From assembly GCA_016873905.1 (NCBI GenBank), contig VGVU01000006.1, positions 1-25,367 on the forward strand: a stretch of DNA of 25,367 nucleotides. Reading direction: 5' to 3'. A program made the translations under genes and the position numbers. Shown piece by piece: positions 6,789-14,442 of this stretch (the first letter of the stretch is position 1; each line of letters starts with the position of its first letter). The stretch comes from Betaproteobacteria bacterium. Its GTDB lineage: Bacteria; Pseudomonadota; Gammaproteobacteria; Burkholderiales; Thiobacillaceae. The notes under the pieces are model-generated. The model did not search any database, had not been told where the DNA came from, and saw nothing but the letters and a program-made list of their open reading frames with translations.

Positions 6789-7206
6789 TCTCGTCCTGCG
6801 CGTGGTCGGCAAGCTGCTGATTCCTTTCATCCTGCTCTTCGCCCTGTATGTCCAGTTTCACGGCGACTTCGGCCCCGGCGGCGGCTTCCAGGCCGGGACG
6901 ATTTCGGCGGCGGCCATCGTCTTCTATGCCCTGATCTTCGGCCTCGACAAGGCGCGCCGCATCATGCCCGACCGCCTGGTCGAAGCCATGCTGGCGAGCG
7001 GCGTGCTGATCTATGCGGGCGTCGGCGTCGCCGGCCTGCTGCTCGGCGGCAACTATCTCGACTATTTCGTGCTCGACAAGGATGCGGTCCACGGCCAGCA
7101 TCGCGGCATCTTCTGGGTCGAGGTCGGGGTGCACATCACCGTCTGCGGCGTGATGCTGAAGATTTTCTACATGTTCGCCTCGCGCGGACAGGATGGCGAG
7201 GAATGA
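6778..7206 (+). CDS. mrpB: Mrp-type Na+/H+ antiporter subunit B
   Basis: The protein is 142 aa with four hydrophobic segments and the MnhB motif GDFGPGGGFQAGTISAAA. It corresponds to MbhF. Its ATG follows a strong AAGGAGG at good spacing inside the end of the DUF4040 gene, and its stop overlaps the mrpC start by 4 bases (ATGA). It sits between the MrpA C-terminal equivalent and mrpC, as in archaeal Mbh/Mrp loci. Confidence 0.9.
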   Translation: MENDLVLRVVGKLLIPFILLFALYVQFHGDFGPGGGFQAGTISAAAIVFYALIFGLDKARRIMPDRLVEAMLASGVLIYAGVGVAGLLLGGNYLDYFVLDKDAVHGQHRGIFWVEVGVHITVCGVMLKIFYMFASRGQDGEE

Positions 7207-7589
7207 GCAGCGGCGGTCTCCCCGAACATTTCAGCTACATCGTCACCGTGTTTCTGATGGTGGCCGGCCTGTTTATTGTCATCGCGCGCGGCAACCTGAT
7301 CAAGAAGCTGGTCGGCCTGTCGGTGTTCCAGACCTCCGTCTATCTGCTCTACATCACGCCGGGCAAACTGCTCGGCGGCACCGCGCCGATTCTCTCCCCG
7401 CAGTTCACGGTCTATTCCAACCCGCTGCCGCATGTGCTGATCCTCACCGCCATCGTCGTCGGCGTCGCTACGCTGGCCCTGGGTCTGGCCCTAGCGGTGC
7501 GCATCAAGGAAGCCTACGGCACCATCGAGGAGGATGAGATCACCGCCGCCGACAATGCGGTGCAGGACGTGGAAGGGGTGAAGTCGTGA
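7203..7589 (+). CDS. mrpC: Mrp-type Na+/H+ antiporter subunit C (NuoK-like)
   Basis: The protein is 128 aa with three membrane helices, homologous to NuoK/MbhG. Motifs are GNLIKKLVGLSVFQTSVYLLY and PLPHVLILTAIVVGVATLAL. NuoK-like subunits bridge antiporter-like subunits in complex I-related machines. A charged tail of about 25 residues follows the last helix. The gene overlaps mrpB and mrpD by 4 bases on either side. Confidence 0.92.
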   Translation: MSSGGLPEHFSYIVTVFLMVAGLFIVIARGNLIKKLVGLSVFQTSVYLLYITPGKLLGGTAPILSPQFTVYSNPLPHVLILTAIVVGVATLALGLALAVRIKEAYGTIEEDEITAADNAVQDVEGVKS

Positions 7590-9124
7590 GCAGTCTGAGT
7601 GCGCATCTGCCCGCCCTGCAGGTCGTCCTGCCGCTGCTCTCGGCGCCCTTCGCCGTGCTGCTGCGCCACGGCGGCTTCGCCTTCGGCATCGTCACCGCCG
7701 GCGCCTGGGCAGCCTTCGCCTGCGCCATCGGTCTGTGGCTGCAAACCGGTGAAGCAGGCATCATCAGCTATCACATCGGCAGTTGGCCGCCGCCTTGGGG
7801 CATCGAGTACCGCGTGGATCGCCTTGCCAGTTTCGTCCTGCTGCTGGTCTCCGGCACCGCCGCCATCGTGCTGCCCTACAGCCGCGCCAGCATCGAGCAC
7901 GAAATTCCGCGCGAGCTCCACTATCTCTACTACGCGATGTTCGGCCTGTGTCTGGCCGGCCTGCTCGGCATCACCATCACCGGCGATGCGTTCAACGTCT
8001 TCGTCTTCCTCGAAATATCGTCCTTGTCCACCTATGTGCTGATCGCGCTGGGACGCGACCGGCGTGCGCTGGCCGCGTCCTACCGGTACCTCATCATGGG
8101 AACGATTGGCGCGACCTTCTTCGTCATCGGCATCGGCTTCCTCTACCTGATGACCGGCACGCTCAACATCGTCGACCTGGGCGAGCGCCTGCGCACGGTC
8201 GAGGATTCCCGTCCGGTGCTGGCCGCGCTGGCCTTCATCACCGTCGGCGTCTCGCTCAAGCTGGCGCTGTTCCCGCTGCACCAGTGGCTGCCCAACGCCT
8301 ACACCTATGCGCCCTCGGCAGTCACCGCCTTCCTCGCCGCCACCGCCACCAAAGTCTCGGTGTATGTGCTGATCCGCTTCTGGTTTTCGGTGTTCGGCGA
8401 AACGCTGATTTTCGAGAAGCTGCCGCTGCCGCAGATCTTGCTGCTGCTCTCGCTGGCCGCCATGTTCGCGGCGAGCTTCATCGCCATCTTCCAGGACAAC
8501 CTCAAGCGCCTGTTCGCCTATTCCAGCGTCGGCCAGATCGGCTACATCACGCTCGGGATGTCCTTCGACAGCGTCAATGGCCTTGGCGCGGCCATCCTGC
8601 ACCTGTTTAACCACGGCATCACCAAGGCGGCGATCTTCCTGCTGATTGGTGGCGTGGTGCTGGGGCTGGCGAAGAACAGCGCCGTCCCCAATTCACGAGG
8701 CGTGCCGGCTGGTGCCGTCCCGCCAGCGCCGACTTTTGATCGATTGGCCGGCCTGGCGAAGCGCATGCCGCTCACCTGCTTCGGCATCGTCCTCGCCGGC
8801 CTGTCGCTGATCGGCGTGCCTGGCACGGCCGGCTTCGTCAGCAAGTGGTATCTGATTCTCGCCGCCATGGAGGCGGGCCAGTTCTGGATTGTCGCTGCAA
8901 TCCTGCTCTCTTCGCTGCTGGCCATCGCCTACGTCTGGCGCTTTGTCGAGGTGGCCTACTTCAAGCCGGCGCCCGAAGGCACGACGAAACAGGAGGCGCC
9001 GCTGGGCCTGCTGATCCCTGCCTGGCTGTTGGTTATCGGCACGATCTGGTTCGGCCTCGATACCTCCTTCACCGTCGGCACGGCCACCGAGGCCGCGCTG
9101 CAACTCGTCAAGGCGGGTCGATGA
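7586..9124 (+). CDS. mrpD: Mrp-type antiporter subunit D (first of three antiporter-like subunits)
   Basis: This 512-aa protein of about 14 helices belongs to the proton-conducting NuoM/NuoN/MrpD family. The ion-path residues are all present: Glu143 in NVFVFLEISSLSTY, Lys225 in GVSLKLALFPLHQWLP, Lys256 in ATATKVSVY, Lys347 in NHGITKAA and Lys420 in GFVSKWYL. Between VLGLAKNSA and FDRLAGLAKRMP, where the family is normally compact, there is a run of about 18 residues (366-384) rich in Pro, Gly and Ala. It is encoded by copy B of a dispersed repeat and reads like an in-frame insertion in a loop. The GTG start overlaps the mrpC stop. The complex is expected to exchange Na+ (or another monovalent cation) for H+. 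Confidence 0.92.
   Translation: MSSLSAHLPALQVVLPLLSAPFAVLLRHGGFAFGIVTAGAWAAFACAIGLWLQTGEAGIISYHIGSWPPPWGIEYRVDRLASFVLLLVSGTAAIVLPYSRASIEHEIPRELHYLYYAMFGLCLAGLLGITITGDAFNVFVFLEISSLSTYVLIALGRDRRALAASYRYLIMGTIGATFFVIGIGFLYLMTGTLNIVDLGERLRTVEDSRPVLAALAFITVGVSLKLALFPLHQWLPNAYTYAPSAVTAFLAATATKVSVYVLIRFWFSVFGETLIFEKLPLPQILLLLSLAAMFAASFIAIFQDNLKRLFAYSSVGQIGYITLGMSFDSVNGLGAAILHLFNHGITKAAIFLLIGGVVLGLAKNSAVPNSRGVPAGAVPPAPTFDRLAGLAKRMPLTCFGIVLAGLSLIGVPGTAGFVSKWYLILAAMEAGQFWIVAAILLSSLLAIAYVWRFVEVAYFKPAPEGTTKQEAPLGLLIPAWLLVIGTIWFGLDTSFTVGTATEAALQLVKAGR
8714..8738 (+). repeat. Dispersed short repeat, copy B, in frame inside mrpD
   Basis: The 25-base core differs from copy A by one base. Within mrpD it encodes AVPPAPTF. 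Just upstream, GCTGG (8708-8712) can pair with CCAGC inside the repeat, giving a small stem. Confidence 0.6.
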
Positions 9125-10569
9125 GCGTGCTGGCCTTCGCTTTCGTCATCCCGCTGCTTGGCGCCGTCGGCATCGCGCTGACCGGCAAGTGGCCGAACCT
9201 GCGCGAGAGCGTGACGCTCGCCACAGCCGTGCTGCTGTTCGGTACGGTGCTCCAATTGCTTGAGCCCGTTTTGGCCGGCGCCCGGCCGGAACTGGTGCTG
9301 TTTGAAATCCTGCCCGGCCTGGCTATCGCCTTCAAGGTCGAGCCGCTTGGCATGCTGTTCGGCCTGATCGCCTCGGGGTTGTGGATCGTCAATTCGGTGT
9401 ATTCCATCGGCTACATGCGCGGCAACGACGAAAAGCACCAGACGCGCTTCTACGTTTGCTTCGCGCTCTCTCTGGCTTCTGCGCTGGCCATCGCCTTCGC
9501 GGGCAACCTGCTGACGCTGTTCCTGTTCTACGAAGTGCTGACGCTGATGACCTATCCGCTGGTCACCCACGCCGGCACCGACAAGGCGCGCGCGGGTGGC
9601 CGCACCTATCTGGCCATCCTGATGGGCACCTCGATCCTTTTCCTGCTGCCGGCCGTCATCTACGTCTGGCATGTGGCCGGCACCACCGACTTCACGGCAG
9701 GTGGCATCCTGCCGGCGGGCACGGACAGCGGTGCGGTGTCGGTGTTGCTGGCGTTGTTCATGTTCGGCATCGGCAAGGCCGCGCTGATGCCCTTCCACCG
9801 CTGGCTGCCCGCCGCAATGGTGGCGCCGACGCCGGTGTCCGCGCTCTTGCATGCCGTGGCGGTGGTCAAGGCCGGCGTGTTTTCGGTGGTCAAGGTGGTG
9901 GTCTATGTCTTCGGCCTCGATCAACTGGCGGGCGCTACTGACTGGCTCGTCGCCCTTGCCGGCTTCACCATCGTTGCCGCCTCCATCGTCGCGCTGCATG
10001 CCGACAACCTCAAGCGCCGGCTCGCCTACTCGACAGTCAGCCAGCTCTCCTACGTGATCCTTGCCGCCGCCATCCTCGCGCCGCTCTCGGTGATCGGCGC
10101 GGCGCTGCACATCGCCGCCCACGCGCTCGGCAAGATCACGCTGTTCTTCGCCGCCGGCTCGATCTACACCGCTGCGCACAAGACCGAGGTGTCGCAGCTC
10201 GACGGCATCGGCCGACGCATGCCCTGGACCATGGCCGCCTTCGGCATCGGTGCGCTGTCGATGATCGGCCTGCCGCCGGCGGCAGGCTTCATCTCCAAGT
10301 GGTATCTGGTGTCCGGCGCGATGAGCCAGGGCGCGTGGCTGGCCTTGTTCGTCGTGTTGCTGTCGACGCTGCTCAACGCCGCCTACTTCCTGCCCATCGT
10401 CTACCGCGCCTTCTTCCGGCCGCTGTCGGCGGAAGCCGAACACCACCCGCATGGCGAGGCGCCGCTGCCGATTGTGATTGCGCTGACGTTCACGGCGTTT
10501 GGCACGCTGGCGCTGTTTTTCTTCCCCGACGTGCCGCTGGCGCTGGCCCAGCAGTTGGTGAAATCATGA
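9121..10569 (+). CDS. Second antiporter-like subunit (NuoL/M/MrpD family)
   Basis: This 482-aa protein of about 14 helices is a paralogue of the preceding subunit and is somewhat more NuoL/MbhH-like (HAVAVVKAGVFSVVK). Key residues are present: Glu138 in LFLFYEVLTLMTYP, Lys219 in GIGKAALMPFHRWLP, Lys250 in AVVKAGVF, Lys338 in HALGKITLFF and Lys393 in GFISKWYL. A full proton/cation path is therefore expected. The ATG overlaps the mrpD stop by 4 bases. Canonical Mrp operons have one MrpA and one MrpD. Here the N-terminal MrpA domain is absent, and this subunit may take its place. Confidence 0.9.
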   Translation: MSVLAFAFVIPLLGAVGIALTGKWPNLRESVTLATAVLLFGTVLQLLEPVLAGARPELVLFEILPGLAIAFKVEPLGMLFGLIASGLWIVNSVYSIGYMRGNDEKHQTRFYVCFALSLASALAIAFAGNLLTLFLFYEVLTLMTYPLVTHAGTDKARAGGRTYLAILMGTSILFLLPAVIYVWHVAGTTDFTAGGILPAGTDSGAVSVLLALFMFGIGKAALMPFHRWLPAAMVAPTPVSALLHAVAVVKAGVFSVVKVVVYVFGLDQLAGATDWLVALAGFTIVAASIVALHADNLKRRLAYSTVSQLSYVILAAAILAPLSVIGAALHIAAHALGKITLFFAAGSIYTAAHKTEVSQLDGIGRRMPWTMAAFGIGALSMIGLPPAAGFISKWYLVSGAMSQGAWLALFVVLLSTLLNAAYFLPIVYRAFFRPLSAEAEHHPHGEAPLPIVIALTFTAFGTLALFFFPDVPLALAQQLVKS

Positions 10570-10823
10570 AATACGAACATTGGCTGGACAATCCGCTGAA
10601 CGTGCGCAAGCTCTGGCGTGGCTTCCTCATCGTGCTGGCGCTCACCGTGATCGCCGGTTTCTTTGTCGACCTGCATCCGCATTTCGAGATCGAGAAGTGG
10701 CTCGGCTTCAATGCCGCCTATGGCTTTATCACCTGTTTGCTGATGATTGTCGGCGCCAAGGCGCTCGGCCTGTTCCTCAAGAAGCCGGATACCTATTACC
10801 GTCAGGATGAGCGCGATGACTAG
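10566..10823 (+). CDS. Small two-helix membrane protein of the mrp operon
   Basis: This 85-aa protein has two hydrophobic stretches (about residues 18-36 and 50-71), an aromatic and basic N-terminus (KYEHWLDNPLNVRKLWRGF) and a polar tail with PDTYYRQDER. I do not recognise a named family. It is not one of subunits A-G. The ATG overlaps the stop of the preceding antiporter subunit by 4 bases, and the next subunit starts inside its last codons. It is therefore translated as part of the complex's operon and is likely a structural or assembly partner of the two flanking antiporter subunits. That role is inferred from context. Confidence 0.85.
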   Translation: MKYEHWLDNPLNVRKLWRGFLIVLALTVIAGFFVDLHPHFEIEKWLGFNAAYGFITCLLMIVGAKALGLFLKKPDTYYRQDERDD

Positions 10824-12498
10824 CCTGCATCCTGCGCTCATCCTCATCGCCGGCGCGCTGCTGCTGCCTTTCCTGCGTGGTAACGCGCGCAACATCGCCG
10901 TCCTGTCAGCGCCGACTTTTGCGCTCATCGCCCTGTGGCTGCTGCCCGAGGGCAAGTTGTGGCAGGTGCAGTGGCTCGACTACCAGCTCGCGCCCCTCGC
11001 CGTCGACAAGCTCTCGCGCCTGTTCGCCACCATTTTCCTGCTGATGGCTGCCGTCGGCGGCTTGTTCGCCCTGCGCCAGACCAGCAAGCTCGAAGTGCCC
11101 GCCGCCTTCCTCTATGCCGGCTCCGCGGTCGGCGTCGCGCTGGCCGGCGACCTCGTCACCGTCTTCCTGTTCTGGGAGTTCATGGCCGTCGGCTCGACGC
11201 TGGTGCTGTGGAGCGCCGGCACGCCGGGCGCGTTCGCGGCCAGCAAGCGCTACGTCGCGGTGCATCTGGCCGGCGGCGTGATCCTGTTCGCCGGCATCGC
11301 CGGGCAGATCGCCGCCACCGGCGAAGCGAGTTTCCACGCGATGAAGGCCGATTCCATCGCCACCTGGCTGATCCTGATCGGCTTCCTCATCAACGCCGGC
11401 GCGCCGCCGCTCTCGGCCTGGCTGCCCGACGCCTACCCGGAAGCTTCGTGGAGCGGCACGGTCTTCCTCTCCGCCTTCACTACCAAGACGGCCGTGTATG
11501 TGCTGCTGCGCGGCTTCCCCGGCGCCGAGATCCTGATCTGGGTGGGCATTTTCATGATCTTCTACGGCATCGTCTACGCGCTGCTGGAAAACGACATGCG
11601 GCGCATCCTCGCCTATTCCATCGTGAATCAGGTCGGGTTCATGGTCACCGGTATCGGCATTGGTACCGAGATGGCCCTGAACGGCGCGGCGGCGCATGCC
11701 TTCTCGCACATCATCTACAAGGCGCTGCTGCTGATGTCCGCCGGCGCGGTGCTGGCGGCGACGAACCGGCGCAAGTGTTCCGAGCTTGGCGGCCTGTTCC
11801 ACAGCATGCCGATCACCACGATCTGCGGCACCATCGGCGCGCTGGCCATCTCATCCTTCCCGCTTACCTCGGGCTTCGTCTCGAAGTCGATGGTCACGCA
11901 GGCCGCCATCGACGGCCACCTGCAAGCCGTCTGGCTGTTCCTCGCGGCGGCCTCGGCCGGCGTCTTCCTGCACGCCGGCATCAAGTTCCCCTGGTTCGTC
12001 TTCTTCCAGAAGGATTCCGGGCTGCGCCCCGCCGACCCACCGGCCAGCCTGCGCTGGGCGATGATCTTCTTCGCCTTCCTGTGCATCGCGCTCGGCGTAT
12101 ATCCCGAGCCGCTGTACGCCCTGCTGCCCTACGAAGTGAATTACGTGCCCTACACCGCCGCGCACATCATCACGCAACTGCAATTGCTGCTGTTCTCGGG
12201 TCTGGCCTTCTTTGTCATGCTCGACTACCTGAAGCGCACGCCAACCATCACGCTGGATGTCGACTGGCTGTGGCGCGTCGCCGGGCCGGAGGCAGCGAAG
12301 ACCTTCCGCCTCGCTCTGACCGAAACCCGCGCTGGCCTCGCCGAGATCATCGAAGCACGCCGTCTCGCCATCGCCGACTTTCTGACCCGCCACCGCCGCC
12401 CCGAGGGCCTGCTGATGCGCTCGTGGCCGACCGGCAGCATGGCGCTGTGGGTGATGGTGCTGTTGCTCGCCAATCTGGCGTTTTTCTACTTGCGTTAG
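10816..12498 (+). CDS. Third antiporter-like subunit (NuoL/M/N-MrpD superfamily)
   Basis: This protein of about 560 aa is the third and longest antiporter-like subunit. Glu121 (LFWEFMAVGST), Lys224 (FTTKTAVYVL), Lys302 (HIIYKALLL) and Lys357 (GFVSKSMV) are kept. In the seventh-helix motif the usual Lys before PLxxWLP is Asn193 (LINAGAPPLSAWLPDAYP). After the last core helix there is a long amphipathic C-terminal stretch (about residues 475-535, TETRAGLAEIIEARRLAIADF) and a final helix, recalling NuoL's lateral helix though shorter. The start was placed at ATG 10816, overlapping the small membrane protein by 8 bases; ATG 10807 is an alternative. Copy C of the short repeat lies in codons 27-37. 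Confidence 0.88.
   Translation: MTSLHPALILIAGALLLPFLRGNARNIAVLSAPTFALIALWLLPEGKLWQVQWLDYQLAPLAVDKLSRLFATIFLLMAAVGGLFALRQTSKLEVPAAFLYAGSAVGVALAGDLVTVFLFWEFMAVGSTLVLWSAGTPGAFAASKRYVAVHLAGGVILFAGIAGQIAATGEASFHAMKADSIATWLILIGFLINAGAPPLSAWLPDAYPEASWSGTVFLSAFTTKTAVYVLLRGFPGAEILIWVGIFMIFYGIVYALLENDMRRILAYSIVNQVGFMVTGIGIGTEMALNGAAAHAFSHIIYKALLLMSAGAVLAATNRRKCSELGGLFHSMPITTICGTIGALAISSFPLTSGFVSKSMVTQAAIDGHLQAVWLFLAAASAGVFLHAGIKFPWFVFFQKDSGLRPADPPASLRWAMIFFAFLCIALGVYPEPLYALLPYEVNYVPYTAAHIITQLQLLLFSGLAFFVMLDYLKRTPTITLDVDWLWRVAGPEAAKTFRLALTETRAGLAEIIEARRLAIADFLTRHRRPEGLLMRSWPTGSMALWVMVLLLANLAFFYLR
10894..10925 (+). repeat. Dispersed short repeat, copy C, inside the third antiporter-like gene
   Basis: Matches copy A at 29 of 32 bases. 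It encodes IAVLSAPTFAL near the N-terminus of the third antiporter-like subunit. It is more diverged from copy B (two changes in the CCCGCC part), and chance resemblance in coding sequence is not fully excluded. Confidence 0.45.
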
Positions 12499-12575
12499 CC
12501 GGCGGGCAGGCTCGGACAAAGCGAGTGGCTTGAGCTTTCAGGCGACATTGCTACCTGAATTGGAGCCCTGCCACC

Positions 12576-12650
12576 ATGAGTTTCTTCCCGATGCTGGCCT
12601 TTCATCGCCCTCCATGCGATCCGCGCGAAGCCGCTGACGAGTCACCGTGA
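12576..12650 (+). CDS. Mini-ORF (24 codons) coupled to the first CaCA exchanger
   Basis: An ATG with GGAG ten bases upstream opens a 24-codon frame containing FFPMLAFHRPPCDPR. Its TGA overlaps the GTG start of the exchanger (GTGA). The same frame, FFPMLAFHRPPCDPR, reappears before the second exchanger, where it also ends on a TGA overlapping that gene's ATG. It may serve as a translational leader, or it may reflect only conserved leader RNA. There are too few residues for a family assignment. Confidence 0.4.
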   Translation: MSFFPMLAFHRPPCDPREAADESP

Positions 12651-13567
12651 CCGACCTGTTCTTCATCCTGATTGCCATTGTGCTGGCAGCCGCCGGTGGG
12701 GAGGCCTTTCTCAAGTCCATTCTCGGCGCGGCGCTGCATCTGCGCGTACCGAAGATGGTGGTGGCCACCACGCTGGCCGCCTTCGCCACCTCCAGCCCGG
12801 AACTGACCGTGTCCTCCATCGCCGCGCTGGCCGGCCAGCCGGAGATCGGGCTGGGCGACGCACTGGGCAGCAATGTCGTGAACATTGCGCTGATCTTCGG
12901 CCTGGCCCTGCTCTACGGCGCGGTGCAAACCACGCGGCAGGATTTCGGCCGCGACTATTACCTTGCACTGTGCATTCCGGTGCTGACGTTTTTCTTCGTG
13001 CTGGATGGCCGCATCGGGCGCGGCGAGGCGCTAGTGTTGCTGACGATCTTTGCCGCCTGGCTGGCATGGACCCTGCGCGTCGCCCTGCGCCAACGCGATG
13101 CAGCGGTAGAGATCGAGGCCGGGGAACTGTCCGTCGGCAGGAGCCTGCTGCTCGGCATCCTCGGACTCGGCGCGCTGTTTGCCGCCGGTCGCCTGTTCGT
13201 CAGCGGGGCGACGGGCATCGCCGCCGCCTTTGCCGTCGACACCTTCGTCATCGGTGTGGTGCTGGTGGCCATCGGCACCTCGCTGCCGGAACTCGTCACG
13301 GTGATTCTGTCGCGCCTGCGCGGCCACGACGATGTCGGCGTCGGCACGCTGATCGGCAGCAACCTGTTCAACGGCCTGGCCATCGTCGGCGTGGCTGGCA
13401 CCATTCATCCGATTGCCGTGCCGCCTGCCGAAGTCGCGTTGACGCTGGCTGTCGGCATCGTCGCGCTGCTCCTGCTGCTGCCCAACCGCGCCGGCTTGAT
13501 CGTGCGTGGCCGGGGCGTGCTGTTGCTGCTTCTCTATGCCGGATTTATCTGGGCGACACTCAATTGA
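12580..13567 (+). repeat. Tandem duplication unit 1 (leader plus CaCA exchanger)
   Basis: Similarity to 14638-15628 begins inside the leader and ends at the stop codon of the exchanger. The leader differs at only 4 of about 79 bases. Within the gene, 12863-12936 is identical to 14921-14994 (74 bases), whereas the cytoplasmic-loop region is clearly diverged. Confidence 0.85.
12647..13567 (+). CDS. Ca2+/cation antiporter (CaCA family, YrbG-like), copy 1
   Basis: This 306-aa protein of about ten helices has two inverted alpha repeats. The first is TTLAAFATSSPELTVS with Glu52 and GSNVVN (74-79). The second is VAIGTSLPELVTVILS with Glu215 and GSNLFN (237-242). The two Glu residues and the Asn-containing GSN motifs are the ion-binding core of Na+/Ca2+ exchangers. 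It is expected to export Ca2+ in exchange for Na+ or H+ at the inner membrane. It starts with GTG on the stop of a 24-codon leader ORF and follows the mrp operon by 148 bases. This suggests use of the Na+ gradient made by Mrp, although ion specificity cannot be read from the sequence. Confidence 0.92.
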   Translation: MTDLFFILIAIVLAAAGGEAFLKSILGAALHLRVPKMVVATTLAAFATSSPELTVSSIAALAGQPEIGLGDALGSNVVNIALIFGLALLYGAVQTTRQDFGRDYYLALCIPVLTFFFVLDGRIGRGEALVLLTIFAAWLAWTLRVALRQRDAAVEIEAGELSVGRSLLLGILGLGALFAAGRLFVSGATGIAAAFAVDTFVIGVVLVAIGTSLPELVTVILSRLRGHDDVGVGTLIGSNLFNGLAIVGVAGTIHPIAVPPAEVALTLAVGIVALLLLLPNRAGLIVRGRGVLLLLLYAGFIWATLN

Positions 13568-13568
13568 C

Positions 13569-14339
13569 ATGAAGCCCGCCTGGCTGACCCCTATTTTTCC
13601 GCTATTCCTCTCCATGCTGGCCGCCGCGCTGGCATTCCTGGTCCCGCCCATTGCCCAGCCGCTGTCTTATCACGACTTCGCCGACCAGCGCGGCTGTCTC
13701 GGCCTGCCCAATTGTCTCGACACCGCCAGCAATGCCCCCTTCGTGCTGGCCGGCGCGTGGGGCCTCCATGTTCTTTTCGGCGCGAAGTTTCGACCTGTCT
13801 TCATCGACCCGCGCGAGCGCCGGCCCTATGCGCTGTTTTTCTTCGCCGTCGTCCTGATCGGCCTGGCCTCGGCGTACTATCACCTCGCGCCGGACAACGC
13901 AGGGCTGGCCTGGGACCGCGCGGCGATGGCACTGGCCTTCATGGCCTGGTTGTCCGCAGTGATTGCCGAGCGCGTTGGCGCCCGGGTCGGCCTGGCGTTG
14001 CTCATCCCGCTGTGCGCCATCGGCCAAGCTGCCGTCATTTATTGGACCTGGAGCGAGACGCAAGGCGCCGGCGATCTGCGCCCCTGGCTGCTGGTCCAAC
14101 TCATGCCGATACTGCTCGTCCCGCTGCTGCTCTGGCGCTACCCGCCGCGTTACAGCCACGGGCGCGTCGCGCTGACGGTCGTCGGCCTCTACCTCGTCGC
14201 CCTGCTGTTCGACCTGGGCGACCGCGCGGTGTTCGCCTTCACCGACGGCATCATCGGCGGCCATGCGCTCAAACATGCCGTCGCGGCGCTGGCGGCATGG
14301 CTCGTCGCGCACCAGCTGCACAGACGGCGGGCGGCATGA
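13569..14339 (+). CDS. Ceramidase-like (CREST superfamily) membrane protein
   Basis: This 256-aa protein of about seven helices has the pattern of alkaline ceramidases/CREST hydrolases: Ser101 and His105 in SAYYHLAPDN, Asp116 in LAWDRAAM, and His232 and His236 in GHALKHAVAAL. These are the expected Zn2+ ligands and catalytic residues. Characterised eukaryotic members cleave ceramide amides, and bacterial homologues are mostly uncharacterised. The ATG follows the exchanger stop by one base, so it is cotranscribed. Its position between the duplicated exchangers suggests that it entered with, or was trapped by, the duplication. The substrate is unknown; a lipid amide is a family-based guess. Confidence 0.8.
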   Translation: MKPAWLTPIFPLFLSMLAAALAFLVPPIAQPLSYHDFADQRGCLGLPNCLDTASNAPFVLAGAWGLHVLFGAKFRPVFIDPRERRPYALFFFAVVLIGLASAYYHLAPDNAGLAWDRAAMALAFMAWLSAVIAERVGARVGLALLIPLCAIGQAAVIYWTWSETQGAGDLRPWLLVQLMPILLVPLLLWRYPPRYSHGRVALTVVGLYLVALLFDLGDRAVFAFTDGIIGGHALKHAVAALAAWLVAHQLHRRRAA

Positions 14340-14394
14340 GGACCGCGCTGCATCGGCGCCTGCCGTCGGTGACGCCTTTGCCCGGGGAATCCGA

Positions 14395-14442
14395 ATGAGC
14401 ACGCTGGCGTTCCCATTCATTGCCTTGCAGTCAGTCGAATGA
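14395..14442 (+). CDS. Mini-ORF (15 codons) coupled to the 65-aa membrane protein
   Basis: A GGGGAA stands 6-7 bases before an ATG that opens MSTLAFPFIALQSVE and ends on a TGA overlapping the next ATG (ATGA). It is another short frame placed exactly against a start codon in this block. It could be a translational leader or chance. Confidence 0.3.
   Translation: MSTLAFPFIALQSVE

Noticed and set aside
8956..10452. Long minus-strand open frames opposite the mrp operon and opposite pit (3537-4646), mrpD (7514-8614) and the third antiporter subunit (10906-11802)
   Set aside because: Their translations are Gln/Arg/Asp/His-rich mirrors of high-GC membrane genes with no domain pattern; they are shadows.
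12570..12578. GCCACCATG and CCACCATG before the exchanger leader and second exchanger look like eukaryotic Kozak contexts
   Set aside because: This is a bacterial chromosome with bacterial tRNA, terminators and coupling; the resemblance is coincidental.
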